Source: Neolewinella litorea
GTDB lineage: Bacteria > Bacteroidota > Bacteroidia > Chitinophagales > Saprospiraceae
DNA length: 50,476 nucleotides
Direction of reading: 5' to 3'
NCBI RefSeq assembly: GCF_004803465.1
Contig: NZ_SRSF01000010.1
Location: 59,047-109,522, forward strand
Every line of letters begins with the position of its first letter. The stretch's first letter is position 1. Shown piece by piece: positions 41,255 through 50,087 of the stretch. A model generated the notes under the pieces. It did no database searches and was not told the DNA's origin. It worked only from the letters and a program-made list of their open reading frames with translations. The position numbers were made by a program, and so were the translations under genes.

Positions 41255-42234
41255 GACAAAAGGGACTTAACGGCGATCTTACCGTAGTAACGTGGATTAA
41301 CCGACAGGGCCGGCCAAAGCTGGTGCAGGGGGTTCATTTGCCGGCGCCCGGAGCGAATGGCGGAACGGTCGAAAGCGGGGTCGGGCGTGTTGCCCACGAC
41401 GAGGTTGATGCAGGGGGTCTTTTCCGACTGGGTGACGTACTGCCAGTCGGTAGAGACGTGGCAGGGATAGAGTCCGGCCTGCTCGGCGGCCTCCACCACC
41501 GACTGCTCGCTGAAGAAATTTATGTGCGTCAGGGGCTCGCGCAGGTGGGCCCATTCCAGCCAGGCGCCGAGGGGGACTTCCACGTAGATCTTGCCCGTGG
41601 GCGTGAGGAGTTCGCCCAGGGACTGCAGCAGTTCCACGGGGTGCGTGACGTGCTCGAGCGTGTGGAGCAGAAGAATGAGGTCGTACGGGCCGCAGTTGGT
41701 CACTTCCTCGCTTATTTGCTGGCCGAGGTACCGGACGCGGTCGTCTTCCCGTGCGTAATCGATGTAGTCGGCCACGTAGCCGCGGTGCCCGGCGTCGATC
41801 AGCGGGGAGAGCAGGTAGCCTTCGGCGCCTCCGTAATCCAGTATACTGGCGGAAGTATGGGGCAGCAGATCCAGCAGGAAGGGGGTGGTGCGCCGGCGGC
41901 GTTCCTCGAGGTGAGGCGGGCGACCGCGTTTGCGGCGGTGGGCCAGGTCGAAGGAGGCGATTTCAGCGTACTTCCGGTCGAGGTCGGCGGGCGTGAGGCG
42001 GGGGTTGGTGAAGAGGAAGCTGCAGTTGGCGCAGCGGTCCACCGCAACGGCGGCCTGTCCGTCGGGTGCCTCGGCGATCAGGTCCAGATAGATGCGGATG
42101 AGCTCAGCGGTACGGTCGTCTCCCCCCGCTCCGTCGGACTTGCGGAAGGTGAATTGCTTTTGGGTGTGCAAATGATCATCTTTGCAGACCGGGCACTGAG
42201 TAAATCGCTCCAATAAACTATCGTTTGTGGCCAA
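41251..42234 (-). CDS. SAM-dependent methyltransferase with N-terminal zinc ribbon
   Basis: From the proposed start it has 327 residues. The N-terminus holds CPVC and CANC pairs that should bind zinc, followed by a Methyltransf_23-type domain: SILDYGGAEGYLLSPL and LILLLHTLEHVTHPVELLQSLGELL. Related proteins modify sugars in surface polysaccharides. The start is uncertain. An open frame reaches an ATG at 42363, but that part is antisense to the divergent glycosyltransferase. The TTG at 42232-42234 or one in L-L-E-R-F just downstream would keep CPVC. The divergent gene starts at 42239, so no room exists for a separate promoter. Confidence 0.8.
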   Translation of the reverse strand: MATNDSLLERFTQCPVCKDDHLHTQKQFTFRKSDGAGGDDRTAELIRIYLDLIAEAPDGQAAVAVDRCANCSFLFTNPRLTPADLDRKYAEIASFDLAHRRKRGRPPHLEERRRRTTPFLLDLLPHTSASILDYGGAEGYLLSPLIDAGHRGYVADYIDYAREDDRVRYLGQQISEEVTNCGPYDLILLLHTLEHVTHPVELLQSLGELLTPTGKIYVEVPLGAWLEWAHLREPLTHINFFSEQSVVEAAEQAGLYPCHVSTDWQYVTQSEKTPCINLVVGNTPDPAFDRSAIRSGRRQMNPLHQLWPALSVNPRYYGKIAVKSLLS

Positions 42235-42238
42235 AGGT

Positions 42239-43495
42239 ATGACTTCCAGCAAACTACGCCAACGTATCCTTTTAGTGAGTTTCAGGTGGTGTCCGCAGGG
42301 AGGCGTAGGCACCCGGCGCTGGAGCAAATTCGCCAAGTACCTTAGTCGCCGCGGGGTGGTCACCGAGGTGGTGTGTGCCGATTATCCGCATCGCGACCGC
42401 GTCAACTGGTGCGCCGACGTGAATGGCAACGACCACATCATCCGCCACGCCACGCCGTCCGGTTACCCCGACTGGCTCAGGAACCCCCGCCGCGGTTTTC
42501 TGGTAAAGGCCGGTTCGCGGTTATTGCAGCGCACTTCCCACCCGATGGATACCGCCCAGGGCTGGGGGAAATACTTTGTCGGGGCGTGCCGCAGGTTGCT
42601 GGAGGACGGGGAGCCCTTCGACGCCGTAATCCTTACGGTGCCTTCCTTTTCCGCCCTGCCGCCCTTTGGGGAATTGGCCGGGGATTACCCGAACGTCCGC
42701 TTTATCGTCGATTACCGGGACCCGTGGACGTACTTCCTGCCGGATTACGGCCGCAGCGAAAGTGCGCAGCGGGAGCAGTACACCGCCCTGGAGCGGGAAG
42801 CCCTGGCGGCCGTCGACCAGGTCTGGGTGACCACGGAAGAGCACCGCCGGGAATATTCCCGGCGGTTTCCGGAAGCGGACCTCAAATTCAGGGTGCTGCA
42901 CAACGGCTATGACCCCGAGGACTTCCCCGCCGCCACGCCGGAGCGCCTGATCCGCAACAACATGATAGCGGTGTGCCCCGGCACCCTGATACGGGAGCGG
43001 CTGGATACACTGGTAACCCTCCTGCGCGCTTTGCTGCGGGTGGACGACCCCGTGCTGAACCAGCAATTCCGCGTCCACCTCTATACCAACGATCGGCCGG
43101 ACCTCGACGGCTACGAAGGGGAAGTGAAGCAAGCGTACAAGCGTTTCGTGCGCCTGCACGCGGTGGTGCCGCCGGCGGTCATGGCCCGTATCCTGACCGA
43201 TTCCCGCTTCGGCCTGGTCCTCCACGAGGCCAACTACGCTCAGACCGTGCCGATCAAGGTCTACGATTTCCTGGCCGCCGGATCTGAGGTCATTTACCTC
43301 GGTCCGCCCACGGAGGTAAGCCGGCAGCTGGAGGAGAAGGGGCATTTCTGCGCGACCGACGAGGTGGATGCCATGGTACCCCTGCTCCACCGCCTCGCGG
43401 CCCGGCACCCGCGCACCGCCGCCCCGGCGGATGCCTTTCCGGAGTACGCTATACCGGCGTTGACGGATCGGTTGCTGCTGTTACTTACTCAGTAA
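42239..43495 (+). CDS. Glycosyltransferase (GT4-like)
   Basis: The 418-residue protein has a GT-B arrangement with an N-terminal glycine-rich loop (LVSFRWCPQGGVGTRRWSKFAKYL) and a C-terminal half with RVHLYTNDRPDL and GLVLHEANYAQTVPIKVYDFLAAG. That last motif resembles the donor-site E-x7-E region of family 4. An in-frame GTG lies 12 bp upstream (42227); the ATG at 42239 is preferred. A TATCGTTTG box just upstream may be its promoter. It runs opposite to its neighbours, and its end overlaps the convergent glycosyltransferase by 15 bp. Confidence 0.85.
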   Translation: MTSSKLRQRILLVSFRWCPQGGVGTRRWSKFAKYLSRRGVVTEVVCADYPHRDRVNWCADVNGNDHIIRHATPSGYPDWLRNPRRGFLVKAGSRLLQRTSHPMDTAQGWGKYFVGACRRLLEDGEPFDAVILTVPSFSALPPFGELAGDYPNVRFIVDYRDPWTYFLPDYGRSESAQREQYTALEREALAAVDQVWVTTEEHRREYSRRFPEADLKFRVLHNGYDPEDFPAATPERLIRNNMIAVCPGTLIRERLDTLVTLLRALLRVDDPVLNQQFRVHLYTNDRPDLDGYEGEVKQAYKRFVRLHAVVPPAVMARILTDSRFGLVLHEANYAQTVPIKVYDFLAAGSEVIYLGPPTEVSRQLEEKGHFCATDEVDAMVPLLHRLAARHPRTAAPADAFPEYAIPALTDRLLLLLTQ

Positions 43496-44680
43496 GGATG
43501 AGTATAGGGCAGCCAGTTTTTTACCGCTGTTTGCCACGTTGTACTCGGACCGAACGTGCTCGATGGCCGCCGCGGAAAACCGTTGGTAGGTTTCTGTCGG
43601 CATATTATAGAACTCGACAATAGATTCCGCCAGACTTTCCGTGTCCTTTTCCGCTGACAGCAGTCCGGTTACTTTATCCACGACTTCGTCGGGAATATCG
43701 CAGTGGTGGGTACTGATGACGGGCAGCCCTGCCGCCTGAGCATCCAGAATTACGACCGGCGCCCCGCCTTCACAATCGTAATTTCTGGCGTAACAACTGG
43801 GGTGGATAAATACGTCGAAATCTTGCAGATAGGTAGATAGCCGAGCATAATCTATGCTGCTGACCAACTCTACGGCATTACCGAGTTGCAGGTCTTTAAC
43901 GGTTTGAAACACCTCTTCCGCAACCGCCTGGTCTTCTGGTCTTTTCGCGCTTCCCACCAGCGTCAGCCTGAGCCCGGGGCAACGGGGCAACGCCTTGGCG
44001 AAAGCACGGAGCGTATATATATGTCCCTTTTTCTCGGTGTAGTTGGCGATTTGAATCAACCTGAGTTGCCCGGCTTCTTTCTGCCTGGTCAGGGGCGTAA
44101 TTTTTCCCGGTTCGATACCCAATTTAACCACGTGGATTTTGGATTTGGGGCATCCATAGTCTGCCAATATCCGCGCTCCATTATTGCCTTCACACACGAA
44201 GGCATCCGCCTCGGCAAACAGCTGCCGGTAGGCCGACATGATCGTTGGATCTGCTTTGGGTGCCATCTCATAGTCGTAGCCGTAAAACGAGACGACGTGC
44301 TTGCACCCCGAACGATTGATCAGGTTTTTCTTTCCGATCGCAACCGTGGCAAAATGGGAGTGGATGACGTTTACCTCGTGTTGCTTCAATGCTTGGAGGT
44401 ACACGCTCTGGTGGTGGGCCAGCAACAGTTTTTCCACCGCGCTGAGTGCGGCGTACAACAGGCGCTCCCGCAAGGTTTTGCCGGAGACATACCTCCGCAT
44501 TGCGTCGTTCACCCCCGGCAATCCGTCGTTCAGGTACGTCACCCCATCGAGGTAAAAATTGGTCTTGCGGTATATACTGGCGTACACCAGCACGCGCTCT
44601 ACCGGGGTATGCTTTATCAGATTGTACGCCCAATTTTGTGAGGTGGGCAAGTACGCAAAGAAGTTGTGCAGGACGGTCAT
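43481..44680 (-). CDS. Family 4 glycosyltransferase
   Basis: The 399-residue GT-B protein has an N-terminal acceptor half (VIHSHFATVAI), a linker with LGIEPGKITPL, and a C-terminal donor half with LRLIQIANYTEKKGHIYTLRAF, CEGGAPVVILDAQAAGLPVI and HHCDIPDEVV. These match GT4 proteins such as colanic-acid enzyme WcaL. It lies 29 bp after the flippase gene on the same strand and is probably part of the same operon. By eye its base composition is lower in G+C than the genes at 39537-43495. Confidence 0.92.
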   Translation of the reverse strand: MTVLHNFFAYLPTSQNWAYNLIKHTPVERVLVYASIYRKTNFYLDGVTYLNDGLPGVNDAMRRYVSGKTLRERLLYAALSAVEKLLLAHHQSVYLQALKQHEVNVIHSHFATVAIGKKNLINRSGCKHVVSFYGYDYEMAPKADPTIMSAYRQLFAEADAFVCEGNNGARILADYGCPKSKIHVVKLGIEPGKITPLTRQKEAGQLRLIQIANYTEKKGHIYTLRAFAKALPRCPGLRLTLVGSAKRPEDQAVAEEVFQTVKDLQLGNAVELVSSIDYARLSTYLQDFDVFIHPSCYARNYDCEGGAPVVILDAQAAGLPVISTHHCDIPDEVVDKVTGLLSAEKDTESLAESIVEFYNMPTETYQRFSAAAIEHVRSEYNVANSGKKLAALYSSLLSK

Positions 44681-44709
44681 AGGCTGGCGATCATTGTAAT
44701 ACCCTTGAG

Positions 44710-46155
44710 CTAGCGCTCCTGCAGGATACGTTTCAGGTACCGTAGTTCGTCAATGCCCAAAAGGTAGGATAAGAGCAGGTAAATTCCGGCGCCGCTAGAC
44801 ACCAGCAGCAACAAACGCGACAGGTCCGGCCAACTGTTCAAGAAGATGCGGTCCAACAGCCAAACGGATACCGCCATCGTAACCGCCGCCAGCAATACGG
44901 TGAAGAGGTTTTCACAGATTTCGTAAAGGGAGAGATCGATCAGCTTGCCCATGTAGTGAAACATGAAAAAGGCTACGGTGGTGGAACTCAGCAGGTAGGC
45001 CCAGGCGATTCCGGTCAATCCGCCCAGGTAAAGCCCAACTGCCATGGCCCCTACCATAACCACTTTGCTGATGATACCGGTCACAAACTGCAGGCGCGTA
45101 GCCCCCTGCGACAGGAAAATGTTGCCTTCGAGCGTGGAGATCGATTGCACCGCACCGAGGGGGGCCAGGATTTCAATGACGGGAACCACGCCCATCCACT
45201 GGGGTCCCAGGAGCAATGCGATGAACGGCTCGGCAACCACGCACAGCCCGAACATCATGGGGAAGGTGAGGTACCCGATCACCCGGGTAATACGAAGGTA
45301 GATTCGTTTGATGCGCTCCTTTTCGTCCTGGATCTGGGAATAGGCGGGAAACATCACCCCGGAGATTACATTGGAGATGTTGTTGAGCGGCAGCAGCATC
45401 AGGGTGTAGGCCCGGGAGTACACGCCCAGCGCATTTTCACCCAGGACTTTGCCGACCATCAGATTGTCCGCGTTCCTTGTCCAGTAGTTCAGGGTCTGCG
45501 ACCCCATCAGCGGCAGGGAAAAGCTGACCATTTCGCGGATGGCCGATTTTTCGAGTATCCACCCGGGACGCCAGGAAGAGATGTACCAGATGCCGACATT
45601 GGTACATAGAATCGTCGCGTATTCCTTCACTACCAGACTCCAGTACGACATTCCAATCAACGCCGCGTAGATGCCTGCTCCACCCCCGACCAGTTGAGCT
45701 ACGATACGAATGATCGTCAATTGCTTGAACTCCATCCGTTTGCGAAGTAGCGCCTCCTGCACCAGGTTGAAGGACTGGAAGACAAACGTCCAGGCAATAA
45801 CGATGGTGACTAGCCGCAGCTCCGCTTCGTTGTAGAAATCGGCGATGTAGGGGGCGGAAAAGCAAAGCACTACCGCGATAAGAATGCTCACCGACAGGTT
45901 AAGCCAGAATACACTTGACCAGTGTCGTTGATCCGATGATTTGTTCTGGATGATCGCACTGGTGAATCCGAAATCGACGAAGACGCTACCGAAACCCGTA
46001 AGTACGGTCACCATAGCGATGAGCCCGAACTCCGCCGGCGACAAGAGACGCGCCAGAACGATTCCCAGAACGATGGTGCTTACCTGCACTACCCCCCGGC
46101 TGACCGCGTTCCACTTCAGGCCACTAATGGTTTTCTTCCGGAAAGAATTACTCAT
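44710..46155 (-). CDS. Wzx-type polysaccharide flippase
   Basis: The 481-residue protein has about 12-14 membrane helices without a signal peptide. The start SFRKKTISGLKWNAVSRGVVQ and following helix LARLLSPAEFGLIAMVTV are the standard N-terminal signature of the lipopolysaccharide-biosynthesis (WzxC-like) group of MOP flippases. It would move undecaprenyl-linked sugar units to the periplasm. It lies between the acyltransferase (64-bp gap) and a GT4 gene (29-bp gap). A wzy polymerase is not seen in this window. Confidence 0.92.
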   Translation of the reverse strand: MSNSFRKKTISGLKWNAVSRGVVQVSTIVLGIVLARLLSPAEFGLIAMVTVLTGFGSVFVDFGFTSAIIQNKSSDQRHWSSVFWLNLSVSILIAVVLCFSAPYIADFYNEAELRLVTIVIAWTFVFQSFNLVQEALLRKRMEFKQLTIIRIVAQLVGGGAGIYAALIGMSYWSLVVKEYATILCTNVGIWYISSWRPGWILEKSAIREMVSFSLPLMGSQTLNYWTRNADNLMVGKVLGENALGVYSRAYTLMLLPLNNISNVISGVMFPAYSQIQDEKERIKRIYLRITRVIGYLTFPMMFGLCVVAEPFIALLLGPQWMGVVPVIEILAPLGAVQSISTLEGNIFLSQGATRLQFVTGIISKVVMVGAMAVGLYLGGLTGIAWAYLLSSTTVAFFMFHYMGKLIDLSLYEICENLFTVLLAAVTMAVSVWLLDRIFLNSWPDLSRLLLLVSSGAGIYLLLSYLLGIDELRYLKRILQER

Positions 46156-46219
46156 TGGGTAATTTTTCGGGCACCAGTGCTACTTGCCTGGCAAGGGGTA
46201 TCGTGCCTCCAGTCCACCC

Positions 46220-46846
46220 TCAAGACTCAGCCGGTGGCGTTGCTTGCGGTACCACGTAGGACTGATGCAGTTCGGGGTGGCGTTCGAGGAACGGGCGATC
46301 CTGGTCGGCGACATCTCCGACCACCTTGGCCGGACAGCCGGCCACGACCTTACCGGAAGGAACATCCTGGGTGACAATGGCACCCGCGGCAACAACCGCG
46401 AAGTCGCCAATGGACACACCCGGTAATACTTTGCAACCGGAACCCAAATAGGCGTACTTGCCAATGGCGACCGCATCTTTGAAGTACCCCAATTTCTGGT
46501 CTTCGGGTACACGGATGTATTCTTTTCCGTACAGACGGATTGCACAGTGACTGCTGTGCGTAAACACGCCGCTCATCGCCGCAATCTGGGTCCCCTCACC
46601 AATCGTCAGGCCGCCGGTACCGTCTAACAGGCAATAATGCCCGATATACACGAAATCGCTCAGCCGGATCTTTTCCTCGTGGTAAAGCACGGTGGTATTG
46701 CTTATCCGGGTGTTATGGTAGGTAATACCGTTCAGGGCATCACGGTATGGACGCACCATGCGCGGCTTCGCTCGGTGATCGATGAGTTTGTATACTCCCG
46801 ATAAGGAGAGTAGCCGTTGCAGGAATCTTTTAATCGGGCTGCCCAT
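46220..46846 (-). CDS. Hexapeptide-repeat acyltransferase (left-handed beta helix)
   Basis: The 208-residue protein starts MGSPIKRFLQRLL, overlapping the stop of the aminotransferase by 17 bp; an ATG 48 bp upstream is possible but lies deeper in that gene. Hexapeptide turns run from about residue 70 to 185 (IGHYCLLDG, IGEGTQIAAMSGV, VAIGKYAYLGSGCKVLPGVSI, GDFAVVAAGAIV), with a catalytic-type His in FTHSSH. It ends VVAGCPAKVVG, standard for sugar acetyltransferases. Together with the WecE-like enzyme it probably makes an N-acylated amino sugar such as Fuc4NAc, although the usual WecD is a GNAT enzyme. Confidence 0.88.
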   Translation of the reverse strand: MGSPIKRFLQRLLSLSGVYKLIDHRAKPRMVRPYRDALNGITYHNTRISNTTVLYHEEKIRLSDFVYIGHYCLLDGTGGLTIGEGTQIAAMSGVFTHSSHCAIRLYGKEYIRVPEDQKLGYFKDAVAIGKYAYLGSGCKVLPGVSIGDFAVVAAGAIVTQDVPSGKVVAGCPAKVVGDVADQDRPFLERHPELHQSYVVPQATPPAES

Positions 46847-47969
46847 AGTACGATTCGATGGCACTACAAACCCGGTTAATATCATCCTCGCCAAGGCCCA
46901 CCCAAAGGGGCAATCTCAGCAATCGCTCGCTCTCCTTGGTGGTGTGAATATCCTGACCGTGAAACGTTCCGGTCGCGTGTCCGGCAATGGCGGAATGCAG
47001 GGGTATATAATGAAATACGGTATGAATGTCCTGCTGCTTGAGGTAATCGATCAGGTTCTGGCGGTCCTCAATGTCCTGACACTTGATGAAGAAGAGGTGA
47101 CCGTTGTGGCTGCCTGCGGTTAAGTCGGCCAGTGCGATCCGTCCGGCTTCGGCCAGTGGTTCCAGTCGCTCACGATACTGCTCCCAAAGGTCCCTGCGGG
47201 TCGACGTCACCCGTTTCACTTCCTGCAACTGCCCGTACAGGAAAGCGGCGTTCAATTCACTGGGCAGGTAGCTGGATCCCATATCGACCCAGGTGTATTT
47301 GTCTATTTCTCCCCGCAAAAACTTGGTCCGGTTGGTGCCTTTTTCCCTGATGATCTCCGCCCGTTGGATGAAGGCCGGATCGTTGATAAGTAACGCGCCT
47401 CCCTCACCACAGTGAAGGTTTTTCGTGTCGTGAAAGCTTATTGCCCCCAGATGGCCCAGGGTGCCGAGCGCCTTTCCTTTGTAGCTGGATCCGATACACT
47501 GAGCGGCGTCCTCGACCACGTAGAGGTTGTGTCGCTGCGCGATGTCGAGGATGACCTCCATATTGCACCCTACCCCTCCGTAATGTACGGGAACTATGGC
47601 CTTGGTTCTTGGCGTGATGGCCGCTTCGATCAGCCGCTCATCGATATTCATCGTACCGGGATGAATATCTACGTAGATAACGGTTGCTCCGCGTAGCACG
47701 AACGGATTGGCCGTAGATACAAAGGTGTAGGACGGCATGATTACCTCATCCCCTGCCTGAATATTGAACAGCAAGGCCGCCAGTTCAAGGGCGTGGGTGC
47801 ACGAGGTGGTAAGCAGAACCTTTCGGGCCCCCGTCTGACCTTCCAGCAACTGGTTCGTCAACTTGGTATACTTCCCGTCCCCGCTCAATTTTCCACTTTC
47901 AATCGCGTCCTGCATGTAAGCGATCTCCGTTCCGGCAGTGAAGGGTACGTTGAAGGGGATCTTGTTCAT
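46830..47969 (-). CDS. wecE: WecE-like dTDP-4-amino-4,6-dideoxygalactose transaminase
   Basis: The 379-residue PLP enzyme of the DegT/DnrJ/EryC1/StrS group starts IPFNVPFTAGTEIAYMQDAI, characteristic of WecE/RffA. The Schiff-base lysine is Lys183 in SFHDTKNLHCGEGGAL and Asp154 in VVEDAAQ holds the pyridine nitrogen. It aminates dTDP-4-keto-6-deoxyglucose to a 4-amino sugar. The rml genes that supply its substrate are not in the window. It is the first of four genes on the minus strand (aminotransferase, acyltransferase, flippase, GT4), coupled to the acyltransferase by a 17-bp overlap. Confidence 0.93.
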   Translation of the reverse strand: MNKIPFNVPFTAGTEIAYMQDAIESGKLSGDGKYTKLTNQLLEGQTGARKVLLTTSCTHALELAALLFNIQAGDEVIMPSYTFVSTANPFVLRGATVIYVDIHPGTMNIDERLIEAAITPRTKAIVPVHYGGVGCNMEVILDIAQRHNLYVVEDAAQCIGSSYKGKALGTLGHLGAISFHDTKNLHCGEGGALLINDPAFIQRAEIIREKGTNRTKFLRGEIDKYTWVDMGSSYLPSELNAAFLYGQLQEVKRVTSTRRDLWEQYRERLEPLAEAGRIALADLTAGSHNGHLFFIKCQDIEDRQNLIDYLKQQDIHTVFHYIPLHSAIAGHATGTFHGQDIHTTKESERLLRLPLWVGLGEDDINRVCSAIESYYGQPD

Positions 47970-48277
47970 GGTAGAAGCGCGGATGTGCCGATGAGTACGG
48001 AAGTAAGCCTGAAGGCACGCAAAGATGGGGAAAAACCGGGAGCTCCCGGTTCATGTCCGAGCTGCTAGCCTATCACGCCAGAGACGACCAGTCTGCCGCG
48101 CCGCGGACTGGACCGCAACGAGCTCATTCGTCGAGATTGGCCGGTCGGGCAAGGATTTGCCCCAGAGATCGGCCCCACAATCGTAGGTATAGTTGGTTTG
48201 GATGGCTGGGAGATCACCTCTTGGGTCCGGTATAATCCCGGTGGCAAGGGTGTGCGGCGCGGAAATTCCGGATCTCG
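47970..48277. other. 308-bp gene-free region with a palindrome and long unstarted frames
   Basis: No gene with a start codon and convincing composition is present. Besides the terminator palindrome at 48034-48051, there is an imperfect hairpin near 48090-48112 (CCAGTC/GGACTGG). Open frames without starts run through 48069-48277 on the plus strand (containing GQGFAPEIGPTIVGIVGLDG) and through 48058-48250 on the minus strand. They read protein-like and may be a decayed gene, but G+C at third positions is not decisive. Confidence 0.4.
48031..48051 (-). terminator. Palindromic stem followed by T5 on the minus strand
   Basis: AACCGGGAGCTCCCGGTT (48034-48051) is a perfect 18-bp palindrome; with AGCT as the loop it makes a 7-bp stem. 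On the minus strand it is followed by TTT, giving five T in all. It lies 227 bp beyond the stop of the gene at 48278 and 62 bp before the wecE start, so it would insulate wecE. Confidence 0.5.
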
Positions 48278-49588
48278 CTATTTGCCCGGGTTGACTACCA
48301 TCACCTCCCCCCGAAAGATTTCTGTCCGCCCGTTCCCGCTCAGCACTTCAATGGAATACACGTAGGGACCAACATTCACCGATTTGCCGCGGAATCTACC
48401 GTCCCACCACCTATCGGTGTCGGAAAATTCAAAATCCCGGGCCTCGTATACCAATTCTCCCCAACGGCTGTAGATGCGGTAATCCGCAATACGTGCTACT
48501 ACTTCACTGTTCTTGAACAGCTCAAATACGTCGTTTACGTCATCACCATTAGGTGAAAACGAACTGGGGATGTAGATGCTTTCCTGACAGGTGTAGGAGA
48601 ACTCCGGGTCATCCGGCTCCAGACAACGTCCGCAATCATCGATCATGGCGATTCCGTTCGGCGTGCCCCCACAATCCACGCAGGATTGGTTGAAGGTGGA
48701 ATCTCTGGGCTCAAGACAAACGCCACACGCGTCGACGACGGCCGTACCATCCACCGTTCCGGCACAGTCCGTACAACCCACATTAAAGGCCGGATCTGTA
48801 GGTTCAAGGCATTTTCCGCAATCGTCCACTACCGCACTGCCGTTCACCGTGCCGGCGCAGTCGCTGCAGCTCTGGTTAAAGCCGGGATCACTGGGCAGTA
48901 GGCATACGCCGCAGTCGTCCACTACCGCAGTACCGTTCACGGTTCCGGCACAGTCGGTACACGTCTGATTAAAAGCCGGATCGCCCGGTTCCAGGCACAC
49001 GCCGCACTCGTCGGTGACGGCGGTACCGTTCACCGTGCCGGCGCAGTCTACTTCTACCAGCACCAGGTTGTCGATTGCCGGTCCGCAGTGACCCGGATTC
49101 TGGCTGGTAAAGGTCACGGTAGTTTGACCGGAAGTGGCTACGAACGAAAAGATTTCCGCACGCCATCCCATGTTCTGAGATGCTTTCCCGGTGACGTCAA
49201 AGCGATACACCCGTGAGGAATCGTTTGCGGTGACCTTGAGTTCCTTCACGGGTGGGCCGTCGCAGTTGGGGTTTCCCGCGAAGGCGAACTGCAGATAATA
49301 TTGCTCGCCGGCAGTGGTATTGATGAAGGTGGATACCGCCCCCGGTTCGGTGCCATTCATGTCGAAGCTCCGCCTGCCGTCCGCCGCCGTCCAGTAGGTT
49401 CCGATGTAGTCGATGCTACCGGATTCGACCCTCCAGTTGGTCACGATTTGATCGCCGGCAAAAAGTCGGATAAATGAATTACCGGGATTCTGAGTGGCTT
49501 GCTCTACGCTGCCGTTTGGGATCGCTTGGCCGGCAAGTGTCGCTGACATGCACCATAGTACCAAACAATTAAAGATATTCCATTTCAT
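48278..49588 (-). CDS. Secreted Cys-rich repeat protein with a T9SS type B sorting domain
   Basis: The 436-residue protein has a signal peptide (about 1-20) and a galactose-binding-like, DUF642/choice-of-anchor domain (about 22-178; PNGSVEQATQ and GHCGPAIDNLVLVE). Five 31-residue repeats follow (181-335), built on DCAGTVNGTAVVDDCGVC and ending FNQ-x-C, each with four Cys. The C-terminal type B sorting domain (about 340-436) has YIPSSFSPNGDDVNDVF, YRIYSRWGELVYEA and WDGRFRGKSVNVGPYVYSIEV. Type B proteins are exported by T9SS and usually need a SprF/PorP partner. It is a predicted client of the machinery encoded elsewhere in the window. Binding target unknown; the Cys may form disulfides. Confidence 0.9.
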   Translation of the reverse strand: MKWNIFNCLVLWCMSATLAGQAIPNGSVEQATQNPGNSFIRLFAGDQIVTNWRVESGSIDYIGTYWTAADGRRSFDMNGTEPGAVSTFINTTAGEQYYLQFAFAGNPNCDGPPVKELKVTANDSSRVYRFDVTGKASQNMGWRAEIFSFVATSGQTTVTFTSQNPGHCGPAIDNLVLVEVDCAGTVNGTAVTDECGVCLEPGDPAFNQTCTDCAGTVNGTAVVDDCGVCLLPSDPGFNQSCSDCAGTVNGSAVVDDCGKCLEPTDPAFNVGCTDCAGTVDGTAVVDACGVCLEPRDSTFNQSCVDCGGTPNGIAMIDDCGRCLEPDDPEFSYTCQESIYIPSSFSPNGDDVNDVFELFKNSEVVARIADYRIYSRWGELVYEARDFEFSDTDRWWDGRFRGKSVNVGPYVYSIEVLSGNGRTEIFRGEVMVVNPGK

Positions 49589-49774
49589 TTGCAGAACCGC
49601 TGGCGAAAAAACACATTAAGAATACGGGGAATATATGCCAACATTCTAGCATTTCGGCACTGAACGCAAAAAGCATTCATAGATATGCCCCGGTTTATCA
49701 GTCTTGATTGAAGGATAATTGGGATTTCGCCCGAACGAGTTGTACGCTTCCCCCTCCCCGCAACCACTTTTTAG

Positions 49775-50087
49775 TAGAACTGACCCGAAATTAGTTCACC
49801 TTTCCAAAGTGGTTTCACCATGCGAAAAAGCAAGTTCACCCCCACCCAGCGGCTCGAGATCCTGGCCCAGGCCGACGCCGGCGCTCCCGTAGCCGATCTG
49901 TGCCGCCAGCACCAGATCAGTGCCGCGACCTTCTACAAGTGGAAGAAGGAGCAGGCCGACGAGGCCGACGAAAGCAAACGGCGGATCAAGGAGCTCGAGA
50001 CGGAGAATGCCCGCTTGAAGAAAATGTACGCCGAGCTGAGCATTGATCATGGCATACTTTCCGACGGTTATGCAATGCTAAAAAAGT
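49775..50087 (+). mobile_element. IS3-type insertion sequence, left end, interrupted
   Basis: A probable left terminal sequence (TAGAACTGACCCGAAATTAG, from 49775) resembles IS3-family ends of the TGAACTGACCC type and lies 45 bp before an IS3-type orfA. The element is cut at about 50087, where IS66-like sequence begins. No orfB is visible inside the window. Confidence 0.6.

Noticed and set aside
42235..42363. Methyltransferase start at the ATG at 42363
   Set aside because: The extra 43 residues are antisense to the glycine-rich loop of the divergent glycosyltransferase and have no family resemblance.
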